Origin: Croceicoccus mobilis | GTDB taxonomy: Bacteria > Pseudomonadota > Alphaproteobacteria > Sphingomonadales > Sphingomonadaceae | Length of the DNA: 64,000 nt | Assembly: GCF_001661965.1 (NCBI RefSeq) | Contig: NZ_LYWZ01000028.1 | Coordinates: 124,001 to 188,000, forward strand | Reading direction: 5' to 3' | Part shown: piece after piece, positions 17,932 through 26,171 of the stretch | Numbering within the stretch: position 1 is the stretch's first letter | Layout of the letters: the number at the start of each line of letters is the position of its first letter | Made by a program: the position numbers and the translations under genes | Notes under the pieces: model-generated | Databases searched by the model: none | What the model saw: the letters and a program-made list of their open reading frames with translations, nothing else | Told to the model about the DNA's origin: nothing

Positions 17932-18477
17932 TCAGGCGGGTTCGGCCTCGCGAACCTTCGCGAGTTCCGAAATCAGCGCCTTGGAAAAGGCGGGAATGTC
18001 ATCCGGATTACGGCTGGTGATCAGACCGCCGTCGACGGCAACTTCCTGATCGACAACATTGGCACCTGCATTGCGCAGATCGGTGCGGACAGACGGCCAG
18101 CTTGTGACCGTTCGGCCTCGAACCAGATCTGCTTCGACCAGAAGCCACGGGGCGTGACAGATGGCTGCAATCGGTTTGCCCGCGTCGGCGAACCCCTTGA
18201 TCAGGGCGATCGCGTCCTCGTCGATGCGCAGGATATCGGGATTGATCTGGCCACCGGGAAGGACGAGCGCGTCGTAATCCTCCACTTTCGCTTCGGAAAG
18301 CGGCTTGTCGACGGTGACGCTGTCGCCCCAGTCGGTGTTGTCCCAGCCCTTGATGCTGCCGCTTTCGGGGCTGGTGACGGTGGTGCGAATTCCGGCCTGC
18401 TCGAGGTTGTCGCGGGGACCGGTCAGCTCCGACTGCTCAAAGCCATTGGTGGCGAGAATAAGGACCTGTTGGGTCAT
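17932..18477 (-). CDS. DJ-1/PfpI family type 1 glutamine amidotransferase-like protein
   Basis: A 181-residue cytosolic protein of the YhbO/PfpI branch of the DJ-1 superfamily, members of which act in stress resistance and as deglycase or glyoxalase III type enzymes. The nucleophile elbow AAICHAPWLL holds the cysteine followed by histidine, and the upstream VLPGGQINPD matches the family's oxyanion loop region. The start at 18477 follows a strong Shine-Dalgarno GGAGG spaced by 6 bases. A longer reading seven codons upstream lacks support. It is monocistronic, with its own terminator at 17856-17879. Confidence 0.9.
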   Translation of the reverse strand: MTQQVLILATNGFEQSELTGPRDNLEQAGIRTTVTSPESGSIKGWDNTDWGDSVTVDKPLSEAKVEDYDALVLPGGQINPDILRIDEDAIALIKGFADAGKPIAAICHAPWLLVEADLVRGRTVTSWPSVRTDLRNAGANVVDQEVAVDGGLITSRNPDDIPAFSKALISELAKVREAEPA

Positions 18478-18589
18478 GTGAAACCTCCGTATTTTCAATT
18501 GTTTGCGTCTTCACCTAACCAACGGGCGAGGGAGGGTGGCGTTCCGGCGATCGCCACGGTTCGTCGTGCCTGAGGCGCGCTCTGGAGTA

Positions 18590-19489
18590 TTAGTCGGAGA
18601 TGACGGAGCTGCTGTGCGATTTCGCAGCCGACGAGGCCGCTCTCCAGCGCATCAAAAGCCGGACGGTCAGCCATCCGAGCCAGCCGATCAGCCCCAGCGG
18701 CAGGGCGATGGTGGCAAGCGTGATCAGCCCCGCGACGATGACGCCCAGAATGCCCGAAATACTGGCCAGTGCCGCGCGGACGGGCGCGGTAAAGCCGCCG
18801 CTGACCGGCGCGCCGGAAGAATAGGTGATGCTGACACGGCTGAAGGCGACGTGGCCCTTCATCTCGGCAAGCCAGCTTTGCGCCTGGTCGATTTCCTCGT
18901 TCACCTGCGCGACGCTGCGCTCGGCCTCGACCAGCTCCCTGACCGTGCCGCGCCGGGTCTGCAGCACTTCCAGCAGGCGGTCGCGCAGTACGGTGCGGGC
19001 GCGCAGGCGCGCCTCGGTGTCGACGATGCGCTTCGACAGGTCCTCGCCGCTGATCGTGCTCGAAATCTGCTCGCCGCCTGATCCTTCCGCCATTTGCGAC
19101 AGCTGCGTTCCGAATGCGCGGGCGCGGCTGGCGGCGACGGAGAGAGTGAGCGAACCGCCCGCGTAATCGCCCTCCATCCCGTGCTGGCGCATGTCGATGA
19201 TCCGGCAGATAGATGGCCCTTGCGCCTCGCACAGATCGGCATGGCGCATCTGCAGAGGTGCAATCGCGTCGGAGGCAAGGCGGAAGCCGTAGTCATAGAC
19301 ATAGGCGATTTGCGGCAGCGACACAGCGATGGGACTGGTGCCCGCATCGGCGGCGCTCTCGGCCCTGTCTGCTGTGGGAGCGGCGGCGTCGATGCTGGCC
19401 GCCATCGTTTCACTCTGCGCTCCGTCATCTGCCGCGCCGCACCCTGCCAAGGCCAGGGCCATACCCGTCATCAACGCCACCTGCCGCAT
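18590..19489 (-). CDS. DUF4349 domain lipoprotein
   Basis: A 299-residue envelope protein. The start at 19489 is fixed by AGGAGG just upstream and gives MRQVALMTGMALALAGC, a lipoprotein signal with the lipid-bearing cysteine at residue 17. After a low-complexity linker the DUF4349 domain spans about 55-280. It comprises a beta-rich part (IAYVYDYGFRL...GGSLTLSVAASRARAF), a coiled coil with many R, L and E (residues about 155-205, SKRIVDTEARLRARTVLRDR), a second beta element (VAFSRVSITYSSG), and a C-terminal hydrophobic pair of helices (ASISGILGVIVAGLITLATI, then GLIGWLGWLTVRLLMRW). The function of the family is unknown. The gene diverges from parC with about 130 bases between the two start codons. 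Confidence 0.85.
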   Translation of the reverse strand: MRQVALMTGMALALAGCGAADDGAQSETMAASIDAAAPTADRAESAADAGTSPIAVSLPQIAYVYDYGFRLASDAIAPLQMRHADLCEAQGPSICRIIDMRQHGMEGDYAGGSLTLSVAASRARAFGTQLSQMAEGSGGEQISSTISGEDLSKRIVDTEARLRARTVLRDRLLEVLQTRRGTVRELVEAERSVAQVNEEIDQAQSWLAEMKGHVAFSRVSITYSSGAPVSGGFTAPVRAALASISGILGVIVAGLITLATIALPLGLIGWLGWLTVRLLMRWRAASSAAKSHSSSVISD

Positions 19490-19617
19490 TCTCGCCTCCT
19501 TTATGCCATATTCTTGCCACATTCTGCCTCGGTTCGGGGCATGGCGCAAGCGCGGACCGGTGGATTGCGCGCCCTCTCGCTATTCCCGCGCCTCGTACTG
19601 CTTGCTAACCCTCGCAA

Positions 19618-21930
19618 ATGGCCGACGAGATTCCCGACACGCTTGAACCCGATCCCTTCGACCGGCTGGTCGATGCACCCTTCGATGCGGCGCTCTCTGA
19701 ACGCTATCTCGTCTATGCGCTCTCCACGATCACGGCGCGCTCGCTCCCCGATCTTCGCGACGGGCTGAAACCGGTGCATCGCCGCCTGTTGTGGGCCATG
19801 CGGAAATTGCGCCTGTCGCCTGACAGCGGCTTCAAGAAATCGGCGGCCGTCGTTGGCGACGTGCTGGGCAAATACCACCCGCATGGCGATGCATCCGTCT
19901 ATGACGCGATGGTCCGCCTCGCGCAGGATTTCTCGCTGCGCTATCCGCTGGTGGAAGGGCAGGGGAACTTCGGTAATATCGATGGCGATAATGCCGCGGC
20001 CTACCGTTATACAGAGGCGCGGCTGACCCGCACCGCCATTCTGCTGATGCAGGGGCTGGACGAGGGCACGGTCGATTTCGCGCCGACCTATAATAACGAG
20101 GACGAGGAGCCGACGCTCTTCCCCGGCATCTTCCCGAACCTGCTTGGCAATGGCGCCAGCGGGATCGCGGTGGGCATGGCGACCAATATTCCGAGCCACA
20201 ACGTGGCCGAGATCGTCGATGCCACGCTGAAGCTGATCGATAATCCCCGCGCCGAACATGCGGAACTGATGGAAGTCTTCCACGGCCCCGATTTCGCGAC
20301 CGGCGGCCTTGTCGTCGACAGCGCGGAGATCGTGTCCAAGGCTTACGAGACGGGGCGCGGCTCCTTTCGCATGCGCGGGCGTTTCCACGCGGCGGAGGCT
20401 GAAGCAGAGGCCGACCGCGAGGCCGGGATCGAGAGACTGGGCGGCGGGCAGTGGCAGCTGGTCATTTCCGAGATTCCGTACCAGGTGCAAAAGGGCCGCC
20501 TGATCGAACAGATCGCCCAGCTGATTGCCGACCGGAAGCTGCCGATCCTTGAGGATGTGCGCGACGAAAGCGATGAGAGCATCCGTATCGTGCTCGTGCC
20601 CAAGAGCCGCAATGTCGATCCGGAGCTTTTGAAAGAAAGCATCTACAAGCTCACCGACATGGAAAGCCGCTTCGGCCTCAACCTCAACGTGCTGGATGCG
20701 ACGCGCACCCCGCAGGTGATGGGGCTGGGCGAGGTGCTGCGCCACTGGATCGCATCGCAGATCGAGATTCTGCTCAGGCGCTCGAACCATCGCCTCGACC
20801 AGATCGCGGGTCGGCTCGAGCTGGTCGAAGGCTATATCATCGCCTATCTCAACCTCGACCGGGTGATCGAGATCATCCGCAGCGAGGACGAGCCCAAGCC
20901 GATCATGATGGCCGAATTCGGCCTCACCGATCGGCAGGCCGAGGCGATCCTCAACATGCGGTTGCGGTCTTTGCGCAAGCTTGAGGAAATGCAGCTCAAG
21001 AACGAGCGCGACGAGCTTTTGGCAGAGCGCGACGAATTGCAGAAGCTCATCGACAGCCCGGCGCGCCAGCGCACCCGGCTGAAGCGCGACCTCAATGCGC
21101 TGCGCAAGGAATACGGCCCCGAAACAAAGCTGGGCGCGCGCCGCACCACCATCGCCGAAGCGGAACCGACGGTTGAATTCAGCATGGACGCCATGATCGA
21201 GAAGGAGCCGGTTACGGTCATCATCTCGGCGCGCGGCTGGGTGCGCGGCATGAAGGGGCATGTCGATCTTGGCCCAGATGGCAATGGGGCGGAGTTCAAG
21301 TTCAAGGAGGGCGACGGCCCGGCCTTCGCGCTTCATGCGCAGACCACCGACAAGCTGCTGATCGCCAGCGGCGACGGGCGGTTCTATACTTTGGGCTGCG
21401 ACAAGCTGCCGGGCGGGCGCGGCTTTGGCGAGCCTTTGCGCACCACGCTCGACATTGACGCCGGATCGCCGCTGGTGGCGGTGATGGTCTACAGGAAGGG
21501 CGGGCAGATCCTGCTGGCCAATAGCGTCGGACGCGGCTTTGCAGCCGAGATGGACGAACTGCTGGCCGAGACCCGCAAGGGCCGTCAGGTCGTGAACCTG
21601 AAGGACAAGGTCACGCTGCAGGTCGTGCGCGAGATCGCGCCCGAGGACGACCATGTCGCCGTGGTCGGGGAGAACCGCAAGCTGGTGATCTTCGGCCTCG
21701 ACGAATTGCCGGTCATGTCGCGCGGGCAGGGCGTGCAGCTTCAGCGCTACCGCGATGGCGGTCTGTCGGATGCGATCACGCTGAAGCTGGAAGACGGCCT
21801 GTCATGGACCATGGGCGGCGAAACCGGCCGCACGCGGACGGAAAAGGACATGTGGCAATGGAAGGTCGCGCGCGGCGCTGCCGGCCGTCTGCCGCCGCAG
21901 GGCTTCCCCCGCGACAACACGTTCGGCTGA
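19618..21930 (+). CDS. parC: DNA topoisomerase IV subunit A
   Basis: A 770-residue type IIA topoisomerase subunit that cuts and rejoins DNA to unlink daughter chromosomes, working with ParE. The breakage-reunion domain shows SERYLVYALSTITARSLPDLRDGLKPVHRR, the quinolone-region segment KYHPHGDASVYDAMVRLAQ, and the catalytic tyrosine in AAAYRYTEARLT (near residue 125). A long coiled-coil tower follows, ending at LAERDELQKLIDSPARQR. The C-terminal beta-propeller is short (about residues 520-770) and carries VTVIISARGWVRGMKGH, resembling the ParC type rather than the six-bladed GyrA type with its GQRGGKG box. No Shine-Dalgarno is obvious before the ATG. Confidence 0.95.
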   Translation: MADEIPDTLEPDPFDRLVDAPFDAALSERYLVYALSTITARSLPDLRDGLKPVHRRLLWAMRKLRLSPDSGFKKSAAVVGDVLGKYHPHGDASVYDAMVRLAQDFSLRYPLVEGQGNFGNIDGDNAAAYRYTEARLTRTAILLMQGLDEGTVDFAPTYNNEDEEPTLFPGIFPNLLGNGASGIAVGMATNIPSHNVAEIVDATLKLIDNPRAEHAELMEVFHGPDFATGGLVVDSAEIVSKAYETGRGSFRMRGRFHAAEAEAEADREAGIERLGGGQWQLVISEIPYQVQKGRLIEQIAQLIADRKLPILEDVRDESDESIRIVLVPKSRNVDPELLKESIYKLTDMESRFGLNLNVLDATRTPQVMGLGEVLRHWIASQIEILLRRSNHRLDQIAGRLELVEGYIIAYLNLDRVIEIIRSEDEPKPIMMAEFGLTDRQAEAILNMRLRSLRKLEEMQLKNERDELLAERDELQKLIDSPARQRTRLKRDLNALRKEYGPETKLGARRTTIAEAEPTVEFSMDAMIEKEPVTVIISARGWVRGMKGHVDLGPDGNGAEFKFKEGDGPAFALHAQTTDKLLIASGDGRFYTLGCDKLPGGRGFGEPLRTTLDIDAGSPLVAVMVYRKGGQILLANSVGRGFAAEMDELLAETRKGRQVVNLKDKVTLQVVREIAPEDDHVAVVGENRKLVIFGLDELPVMSRGQGVQLQRYRDGGLSDAITLKLEDGLSWTMGGETGRTRTEKDMWQWKVARGAAGRLPPQGFPRDNTFG

Positions 21931-21937
21931 CCGGGCC

Positions 21938-23197
21938 TTATTTCGGACCTATCGGCCCCGCGACCTGCGTTACCGTCTCCTTGCGGCGGCGGAACAGCTT
22001 GCCCTTTTCGCTGAACAGCACCAGCAGCAGGCCCAGCAGTGAAAACAGGAACATCGACATGCCGACCGGCTGCGCCGTGCCGTCATAGGCTGATCCCACC
22101 AGCGCCCCCAGAATGGCGCCGCCGCCCACGCGCATGGCGTTTTGCAGCGACGATGCCGATCCTGCGAAATGGCGGAAAGGCTGCAAGGCGATCGAGCTGA
22201 AATTAGCGCCAAGGAACCCGATCAGCGACAGGTTGACTGCCATCAACGGGGCGAACAGCCAGAAATTGTCCGGCGCGTAATGGGCGGCCAGCCACTGCAG
22301 CCCGGCCATCACCACGAACAGCAGCAGCGCCGAATGGCTCACCCGCCGCGCGCCGAATTTCTCGACAATGCGGGCATTCACGAAATTGCTGGCCGCCATG
22401 CACAATGCCATGCCGCCGAACACATAGGCGAATTTCTCACCCAGTCCGAAATGATGCGCGACAAGCTGTTCCGAGCTGTTGAGATAGCCATACAGCCCGC
22501 CGAACACGAGCGTCGCGCCAAAGACATAGCCGACCGCGTCGCGATTGGTGAGGATAGTGCGGAAATTGCGCCCGACCCTGCCAAGGTCGAGATCCTGCCG
22601 GTGATCTGGATGCATCGTTTCGGCAAGGCGCAGATAGACCCAGCAGAACATGATGATCCCCATGGCGAACATCAGCCCGAAGATCGAACGCCAGCCCGCG
22701 AAAAGCAGGATCGCCTGCCCGATGGTCGGTGCCAGCACGGGCACCACCATGAATACCACCGCGATCATGGAAACCATGCTGGCCATGGCGTCGCCTTCAT
22801 ACTTGTCGCGCACGACGGCATTGGCGATCACCGCGCCTGCCGATGCGACCATGCCATTGGCAAAGCGAAAGGCGATCATCATCGGGAAGCTGTCGATCAC
22901 CATGCACAGGAAATCGAAGCAGCAATAGGTAGCGATGCCAGCCAGCAGCACGCGCCGCCGACCGAACCGGTCGGCGAGGAAGCCGAACACCAGCGAACCG
23001 GCGCCCATGCCGATGAGATAGCTGCCGACAATGAGCTGGCGATGATTGGGATCGCTCGCACCCAGATCGACCGCCATTTCGCCAAGGGCGGGCAGCATGG
23101 TGTCGATGCCAAGGGCCTGAAGGGCCATGACCATGGCAAGCATCATCGTGAACTCGGCGCGGCCGAGTTCTGCCGGAGGGCGGGGAGGGCGGATCAT
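21938..23197 (-). CDS. MFS multidrug efflux transporter, Bcr/CflA family
   Basis: A 419-residue, 12-helix drug:proton antiporter of the inner membrane. The MFS motif A is seen as GFLADRFGRRRVLLAG in the loop after the second helix, and motif C-like glycine and proline patterns follow in VVFMVVPVLAPTIGQAIL, which is typical of the DHA1 drug-efflux branch. The N-terminal MVMALQALGIDTMLPALGEM matches the Bcr/CflA first helix with its ALxxMLPALP-like signature. It ends 8 bases from the convergent parC stop, and no terminator lies between. The substrate cannot be predicted from the sequence. Confidence 0.88.
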   Translation of the reverse strand: MIRPPRPPAELGRAEFTMMLAMVMALQALGIDTMLPALGEMAVDLGASDPNHRQLIVGSYLIGMGAGSLVFGFLADRFGRRRVLLAGIATYCCFDFLCMVIDSFPMMIAFRFANGMVASAGAVIANAVVRDKYEGDAMASMVSMIAVVFMVVPVLAPTIGQAILLFAGWRSIFGLMFAMGIIMFCWVYLRLAETMHPDHRQDLDLGRVGRNFRTILTNRDAVGYVFGATLVFGGLYGYLNSSEQLVAHHFGLGEKFAYVFGGMALCMAASNFVNARIVEKFGARRVSHSALLLFVVMAGLQWLAAHYAPDNFWLFAPLMAVNLSLIGFLGANFSSIALQPFRHFAGSASSLQNAMRVGGGAILGALVGSAYDGTAQPVGMSMFLFSLLGLLLVLFSEKGKLFRRRKETVTQVAGPIGPK

Positions 23198-23312
23198 TGG
23201 TCATCCCTTGCGCCGATTATTGCCGGCGCTCAACCGAAAAAGCCTGTGACCCATATTGTAAAAGCCGTCTGCCGGTCTGCAATTTTCGCCATTGATCGCC
23301 TATCTGTTGGGC

Positions 23313-24443
23313 GTGAGCGAACAGGATGCCTTTGACGATGAGGAGGACGCGACCCGCGAGGCAGCGGGAATGCGCAAGATCATCCATGTCGACATGGACG
23401 CCTTTTTCGCCAGCGTCGAACAGCGCGATAATCCCGACCTGCGCGGCAAGCCCGTGGCCGTCGGCGGGTCATCTGGGCGCGGCGTGGTCGCGGCGGCAAG
23501 CTATGAGGCGCGCCGCTTTGGCGTGCGTTCCGCCATGCCATCGGTCACGGCCAAGCGGCTCTGCCCCGATCTCGTCTTCTGCAAATCGCGTTTCGACGTC
23601 TACCGCGAGGTAAGCGGCCAGATCCGTGACATTTTCCGCGACTATACCGATCTCGTCGAACCGCTTTCGCTGGACGAGGCCTATCTCGACGTTACGGAGG
23701 ACCGGCACCAGCTGGGCAGCGCCACAGCCATCGCGCAGGCCATCCGCCGCCGCATCCGGGACGTCACCGATCTGACCGCCAGCGCCGGGGTCAGCTACAA
23801 CAAGTTCCTCGCCAAGCTGGCATCGGACCAGAACAAGCCCGATGGCCTGTGCGTCATCAGGCCGGGGGAAGGGGCAGCCTTTGTTGCCGGGTTACCCGTT
23901 TCGCGTTTTCACGGCGTCGGGCCCAAGGGCGCGGAGAAGATGGCGCGGCTGGGGATCGAAACGGGCGCCGACCTTGCGGCAAGGGACCTGCCTTTCCTCC
24001 GCGCCAATTTCGGCAGCTTCGCCGACTATCTGTTCCGCGCCGCACGCGGCGTCGACCTGCGCGAAGTGCGCGCCCACCGTATCCGCAAGTCGCTGGGCGG
24101 AGAGCGGACCTTTCATGAAGACCTGTCGGCGCCCGGCCCGCTGCGCGAGGCGATGGACAATATCATCGACATCGTCTGGGACCGGATTGAAAAGGCCGAG
24201 GCGCGCGGCCGCACGGTCACGCTGAAGCTGAAATACAATGATTTCCAGATCGCGAGCCGCGCGAAGTCGATCCCGCATTTCGTATCGGGCAAGGCCGAGT
24301 TCGCGCAGATCGGGCACGCATTGCTGGCCGAGACGCTCCCCCTCCCGCGCCCGATCCGGTTGATGGGGCTGACCCTATCAAAGCTGGAAGGTGTGGAACC
24401 GAAAAAGCGCGGTGATGAGAGGCGCCAGCTCGACCTGTTCTAA
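23313..24443 (+). CDS. dinB: DNA polymerase IV, Y family
   Basis: A 376-residue translesion polymerase. The palm motif RKIIHVDMDAFFASVEQRDNP carries the first catalytic aspartate, SLDEAYLDVT carries the second acidic pair, and ASAGVSYNKFLAKLASDQNKP is the DinB substrate loop. The helix-hairpin-helix (FHGVGPKGAEKMARLGI) and little-finger domain follow. No clear beta-clamp pentapeptide was pinned down, although the end reads RRQLDLF, a plausible QLxLF clamp motif at the very C terminus. The GTG at 23313 is chosen because sphingomonad homologues often carry a short acidic leader. ATG at 23370 (MRKIIHV) is an equally plausible start and TTG at 23292 is possible. Its last 4 bases overlap the convergent Nudix gene. 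Confidence 0.93.
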   Translation: MSEQDAFDDEEDATREAAGMRKIIHVDMDAFFASVEQRDNPDLRGKPVAVGGSSGRGVVAAASYEARRFGVRSAMPSVTAKRLCPDLVFCKSRFDVYREVSGQIRDIFRDYTDLVEPLSLDEAYLDVTEDRHQLGSATAIAQAIRRRIRDVTDLTASAGVSYNKFLAKLASDQNKPDGLCVIRPGEGAAFVAGLPVSRFHGVGPKGAEKMARLGIETGADLAARDLPFLRANFGSFADYLFRAARGVDLREVRAHRIRKSLGGERTFHEDLSAPGPLREAMDNIIDIVWDRIEKAEARGRTVTLKLKYNDFQIASRAKSIPHFVSGKAEFAQIGHALLAETLPLPRPIRLMGLTLSKLEGVEPKKRGDERRQLDLF

Positions 24444-24922
24444 TTGTCGAGCGCGGCCATCGCATAGCGCCTTGCCCATAGCGACATGTTGGCGGGCAGC
24501 GCGTCGGCGGGAAAGAAGCGTGCCTCGGCAATTTCGCGCGCGTCGATGACGGGTTGGCCGGAAACGCTGGCGGCATAGACGATGACATCGTTCACCGCGC
24601 CATGCATCTCGACATCCTCGCGCATGACCTGCGCAAGGGCGCTTGCCGTCAGTCCGACCTCTTCGGAAAGCTCGCGATACGCGGCAATCTCATGCGTCTC
24701 GCCCTTGTCGACGCCGCCGGTGACGAGCTGCCATTCATCCTGCGCGCGATAGGAATGGCGCACCAGCAGCACCGCGCCCGAGGCATCGCGCGGCACCAGC
24801 GCGACACCGCGGATGCATGGCTTTCGCGCCTTCCAATAGAGCCTGCGCACCCTTTCTCCCACGCGCAGCACCGCACGGTGCACGGGCGCGGGCAGGCGAT
24901 GGACGAGCGGAATGTTGGGCAT
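24440..24922 (-). CDS. NUDIX hydrolase
   Basis: A 160-residue pyrophosphohydrolase. The Nudix box GGVDKGETHEIAAYRELSEEVGL matches Gx5Ex7REUxEExGU exactly, with the two metal-binding glutamates of REUxEExGU present. The preceding strand GVALVPRDASGAVLLVRHSYR is the usual Nudix fold entry. A basic N-terminal extension of about 40 residues (RLYWKARKPC) precedes the fold. The substrate cannot be told: the fold covers nucleoside diphosphate derivatives, dinucleotides and RNA caps. The gene lies upstream of and convergent with dinB, with the pgl gene next upstream on the same strand after a 44-base tandem repeat spacer. Confidence 0.88.
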   Translation of the reverse strand: MPNIPLVHRLPAPVHRAVLRVGERVRRLYWKARKPCIRGVALVPRDASGAVLLVRHSYRAQDEWQLVTGGVDKGETHEIAAYRELSEEVGLTASALAQVMREDVEMHGAVNDVIVYAASVSGQPVIDAREIAEARFFPADALPANMSLWARRYAMAALDN

Positions 24923-24925
24923 GGA

Positions 24926-24971
24926 CAGGCAGGCTCAGGGGCAGGCAGGCTCAGGGGCGGGCAGGCTCAGG
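24926..24971. repeat. Three tandem 16-bp repeats between the Nudix and pgl genes
   Basis: CAGGCAGGCTCAGGGG occurs exactly at 24926-24941 and 24942-24957, and a diverged third unit follows from 24958. The stop codon of the 6-phosphogluconolactonase gene (24967-24969) lies inside the third unit, so unit gain or loss could alter the end of that protein or the spacing to the Nudix gene. Confidence 0.85.
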
Positions 24972-25590
24972 AGAAGCAGGCGATCTCGTTACGCGCAGCG
25001 CCCAGCAGGCGGGCGACCGGCAGATCGTTTTCGCCACGCGCGGCAGCCTCGAACAGCGCCAGCTTTTCATCGCCCTTGACCACGAACATCAGCGCCTCTG
25101 CGGTAAGGAATTTCGGCAGGGTTAGCGTGACGCGGTCGAACGGCGCTTCGGGCGGCAGCGGGTCGGGGGTGAGGCGCTTGACCTGCGCCGGATCGTCGAC
25201 CTTGGGATCGGTATTGGGGAAGAGCGAGGCGACATGGCCATCCAGCCCCATGCCCAGCCATGCCAGCGTGAAATGCGGCGGCTGCGCATCCTCGGTCAGT
25301 TCCACGACTTTGGCACCGGTATCGGACAGGGCGGCGGCGAGGCGGCCGTAATTGCTGGCTTCATGCGTGGCAGGCACGATGCGATCATCGCCCGGCCAGA
25401 TCTCGATCCGGCTCCAGTCGAGATCGTGTTTCGCGAGTTCGGCAAAGATGGGGAAGGGGGTGGACCCGCCCGGAACGGTGATCGCGACCAGCCCCTCGCG
25501 CTCTGCCAGTGCCTTGCCCAGATGGCCTGCCAGCCATTCGGCGATCTCACCATCGGTCCAGCCCTTGTGATAGGCGATTTCGGTCATCAT
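24967..25590 (-). CDS. pgl: 6-phosphogluconolactonase
   Basis: A 207-residue enzyme of the DevB/SOL type that hydrolyses 6-phosphogluconolactone to 6-phosphogluconate in the oxidative pentose phosphate and Entner-Doudoroff pathways. Recognised motifs are ITVPGGSTPFPIF (sugar-phosphate loop), WPGDDRIVPATHEASNYGRL (the DER/NxxM-type segment, here DDR and SNYG) and LGMGLDGHVASLFPNT, the second signature with the catalytic-site histidine. The start has a Shine-Dalgarno AGGAG; two adjacent ATG codons (25590 and 25587) are possible. Elsewhere this gene is often beside zwf or edd; neither is nearby here. Confidence 0.92.
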   Translation of the reverse strand: MMTEIAYHKGWTDGEIAEWLAGHLGKALAEREGLVAITVPGGSTPFPIFAELAKHDLDWSRIEIWPGDDRIVPATHEASNYGRLAAALSDTGAKVVELTEDAQPPHFTLAWLGMGLDGHVASLFPNTDPKVDDPAQVKRLTPDPLPPEAPFDRVTLTLPKFLTAEALMFVVKGDEKLALFEAAARGENDLPVARLLGAARNEIACFS

Positions 25591-25658
25591 GGGCGGGGGC
25601 TCCTGTCGTATTCGTGTGAGCCCGCGAGGTGGCGATCCCGCTTATCATTGGCAAGGGG

Positions 25659-26051
25659 CTAGGCGGGGGCTTCGCACTGATCGGGCGGATTGCCGATCTG
25701 CTGCCACAGCTCGATCTTCACGCCATCGGGATCGAGCAGCCATGCGAACTTCCCATAGGGTTCGGCGATGGAATCGAGCACCTCGACCCCGCGCGCAGCG
25801 AGATCGGCGATGAACCCGTCCAGATCGTCGACCCGCAGGTTGATCATGAAGGGGGCTGTGCCCGGCTTCATATAGGTGTCGTCCTTGAAATGGCTGACCA
25901 GCGAATAGGGCTGCTCGCACGGCTCCTCGCTCCAGCGCAGCATCGGGCCGAAATCGCCATCAATGCCAAGGACGTCGCGATACCACCGGCGCGTCGCCTC
26001 GGGGTCCTTCGTCACATAGAATACGCCGCCAAGGCCTGTGATCTTTGCCAT
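25659..26051 (-). CDS. VOC superfamily (glyoxalase/bleomycin resistance fold) protein
   Basis: A 130-residue single-module vicinal oxygen chelate protein with the two beta-alpha-beta-beta-beta halves: ITGLGGVFYVTKDPEATRRWYRDVLGI and APFMINLRVDDLDGFIADLAARGVEVLD. The end reads GKFAWLLDPDGVKIELWQ, with the usual metal-ligand glutamate in ELW. The N-terminal histidine ligand of glyoxalase I is replaced (GGVFYV), so classical glyoxalase activity is unlikely. A strong Shine-Dalgarno (AAGGGGG) precedes the ATG. Substrate unknown. Confidence 0.85.
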   Translation of the reverse strand: MAKITGLGGVFYVTKDPEATRRWYRDVLGIDGDFGPMLRWSEEPCEQPYSLVSHFKDDTYMKPGTAPFMINLRVDDLDGFIADLAARGVEVLDSIAEPYGKFAWLLDPDGVKIELWQQIGNPPDQCEAPA

Positions 26052-26108
26052 GATGTGCCCCCTTGAAATCCATGCGCGATCTTACATGCATGGCGATAGG
26101 GCGCCATG

Positions 26109-26147
26109 AAAAAGGGGAGCGGCAAGGCGGTGCCCCGTCGCTCCCCC
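26109..26147 (-). terminator. Rho-independent terminator of putP
   Basis: On the minus strand GGGGAGCG (26146-26139) pairs with CGCTCCCC (26121-26114) across a 17-base loop and is followed by TTTTT (26113-26109). It lies 25 bases after the putP stop codon. Confidence 0.85.
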
Positions 26148-26171
26148 TGAATGGGGCGATGGAAACCGCGA

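Noticed and set aside
19501-21654. A 717-codon minus-strand frame opposite parC
   Set aside because: Antisense shadow caused by the GC bias; parC has full catalytic motifs, and the shadow has none.
23292-23312. TTG start for dinB at 23292
   Set aside because: No Shine-Dalgarno supports it; GTG at 23313 or ATG at 23370 are better placed. The choice remains uncertain.
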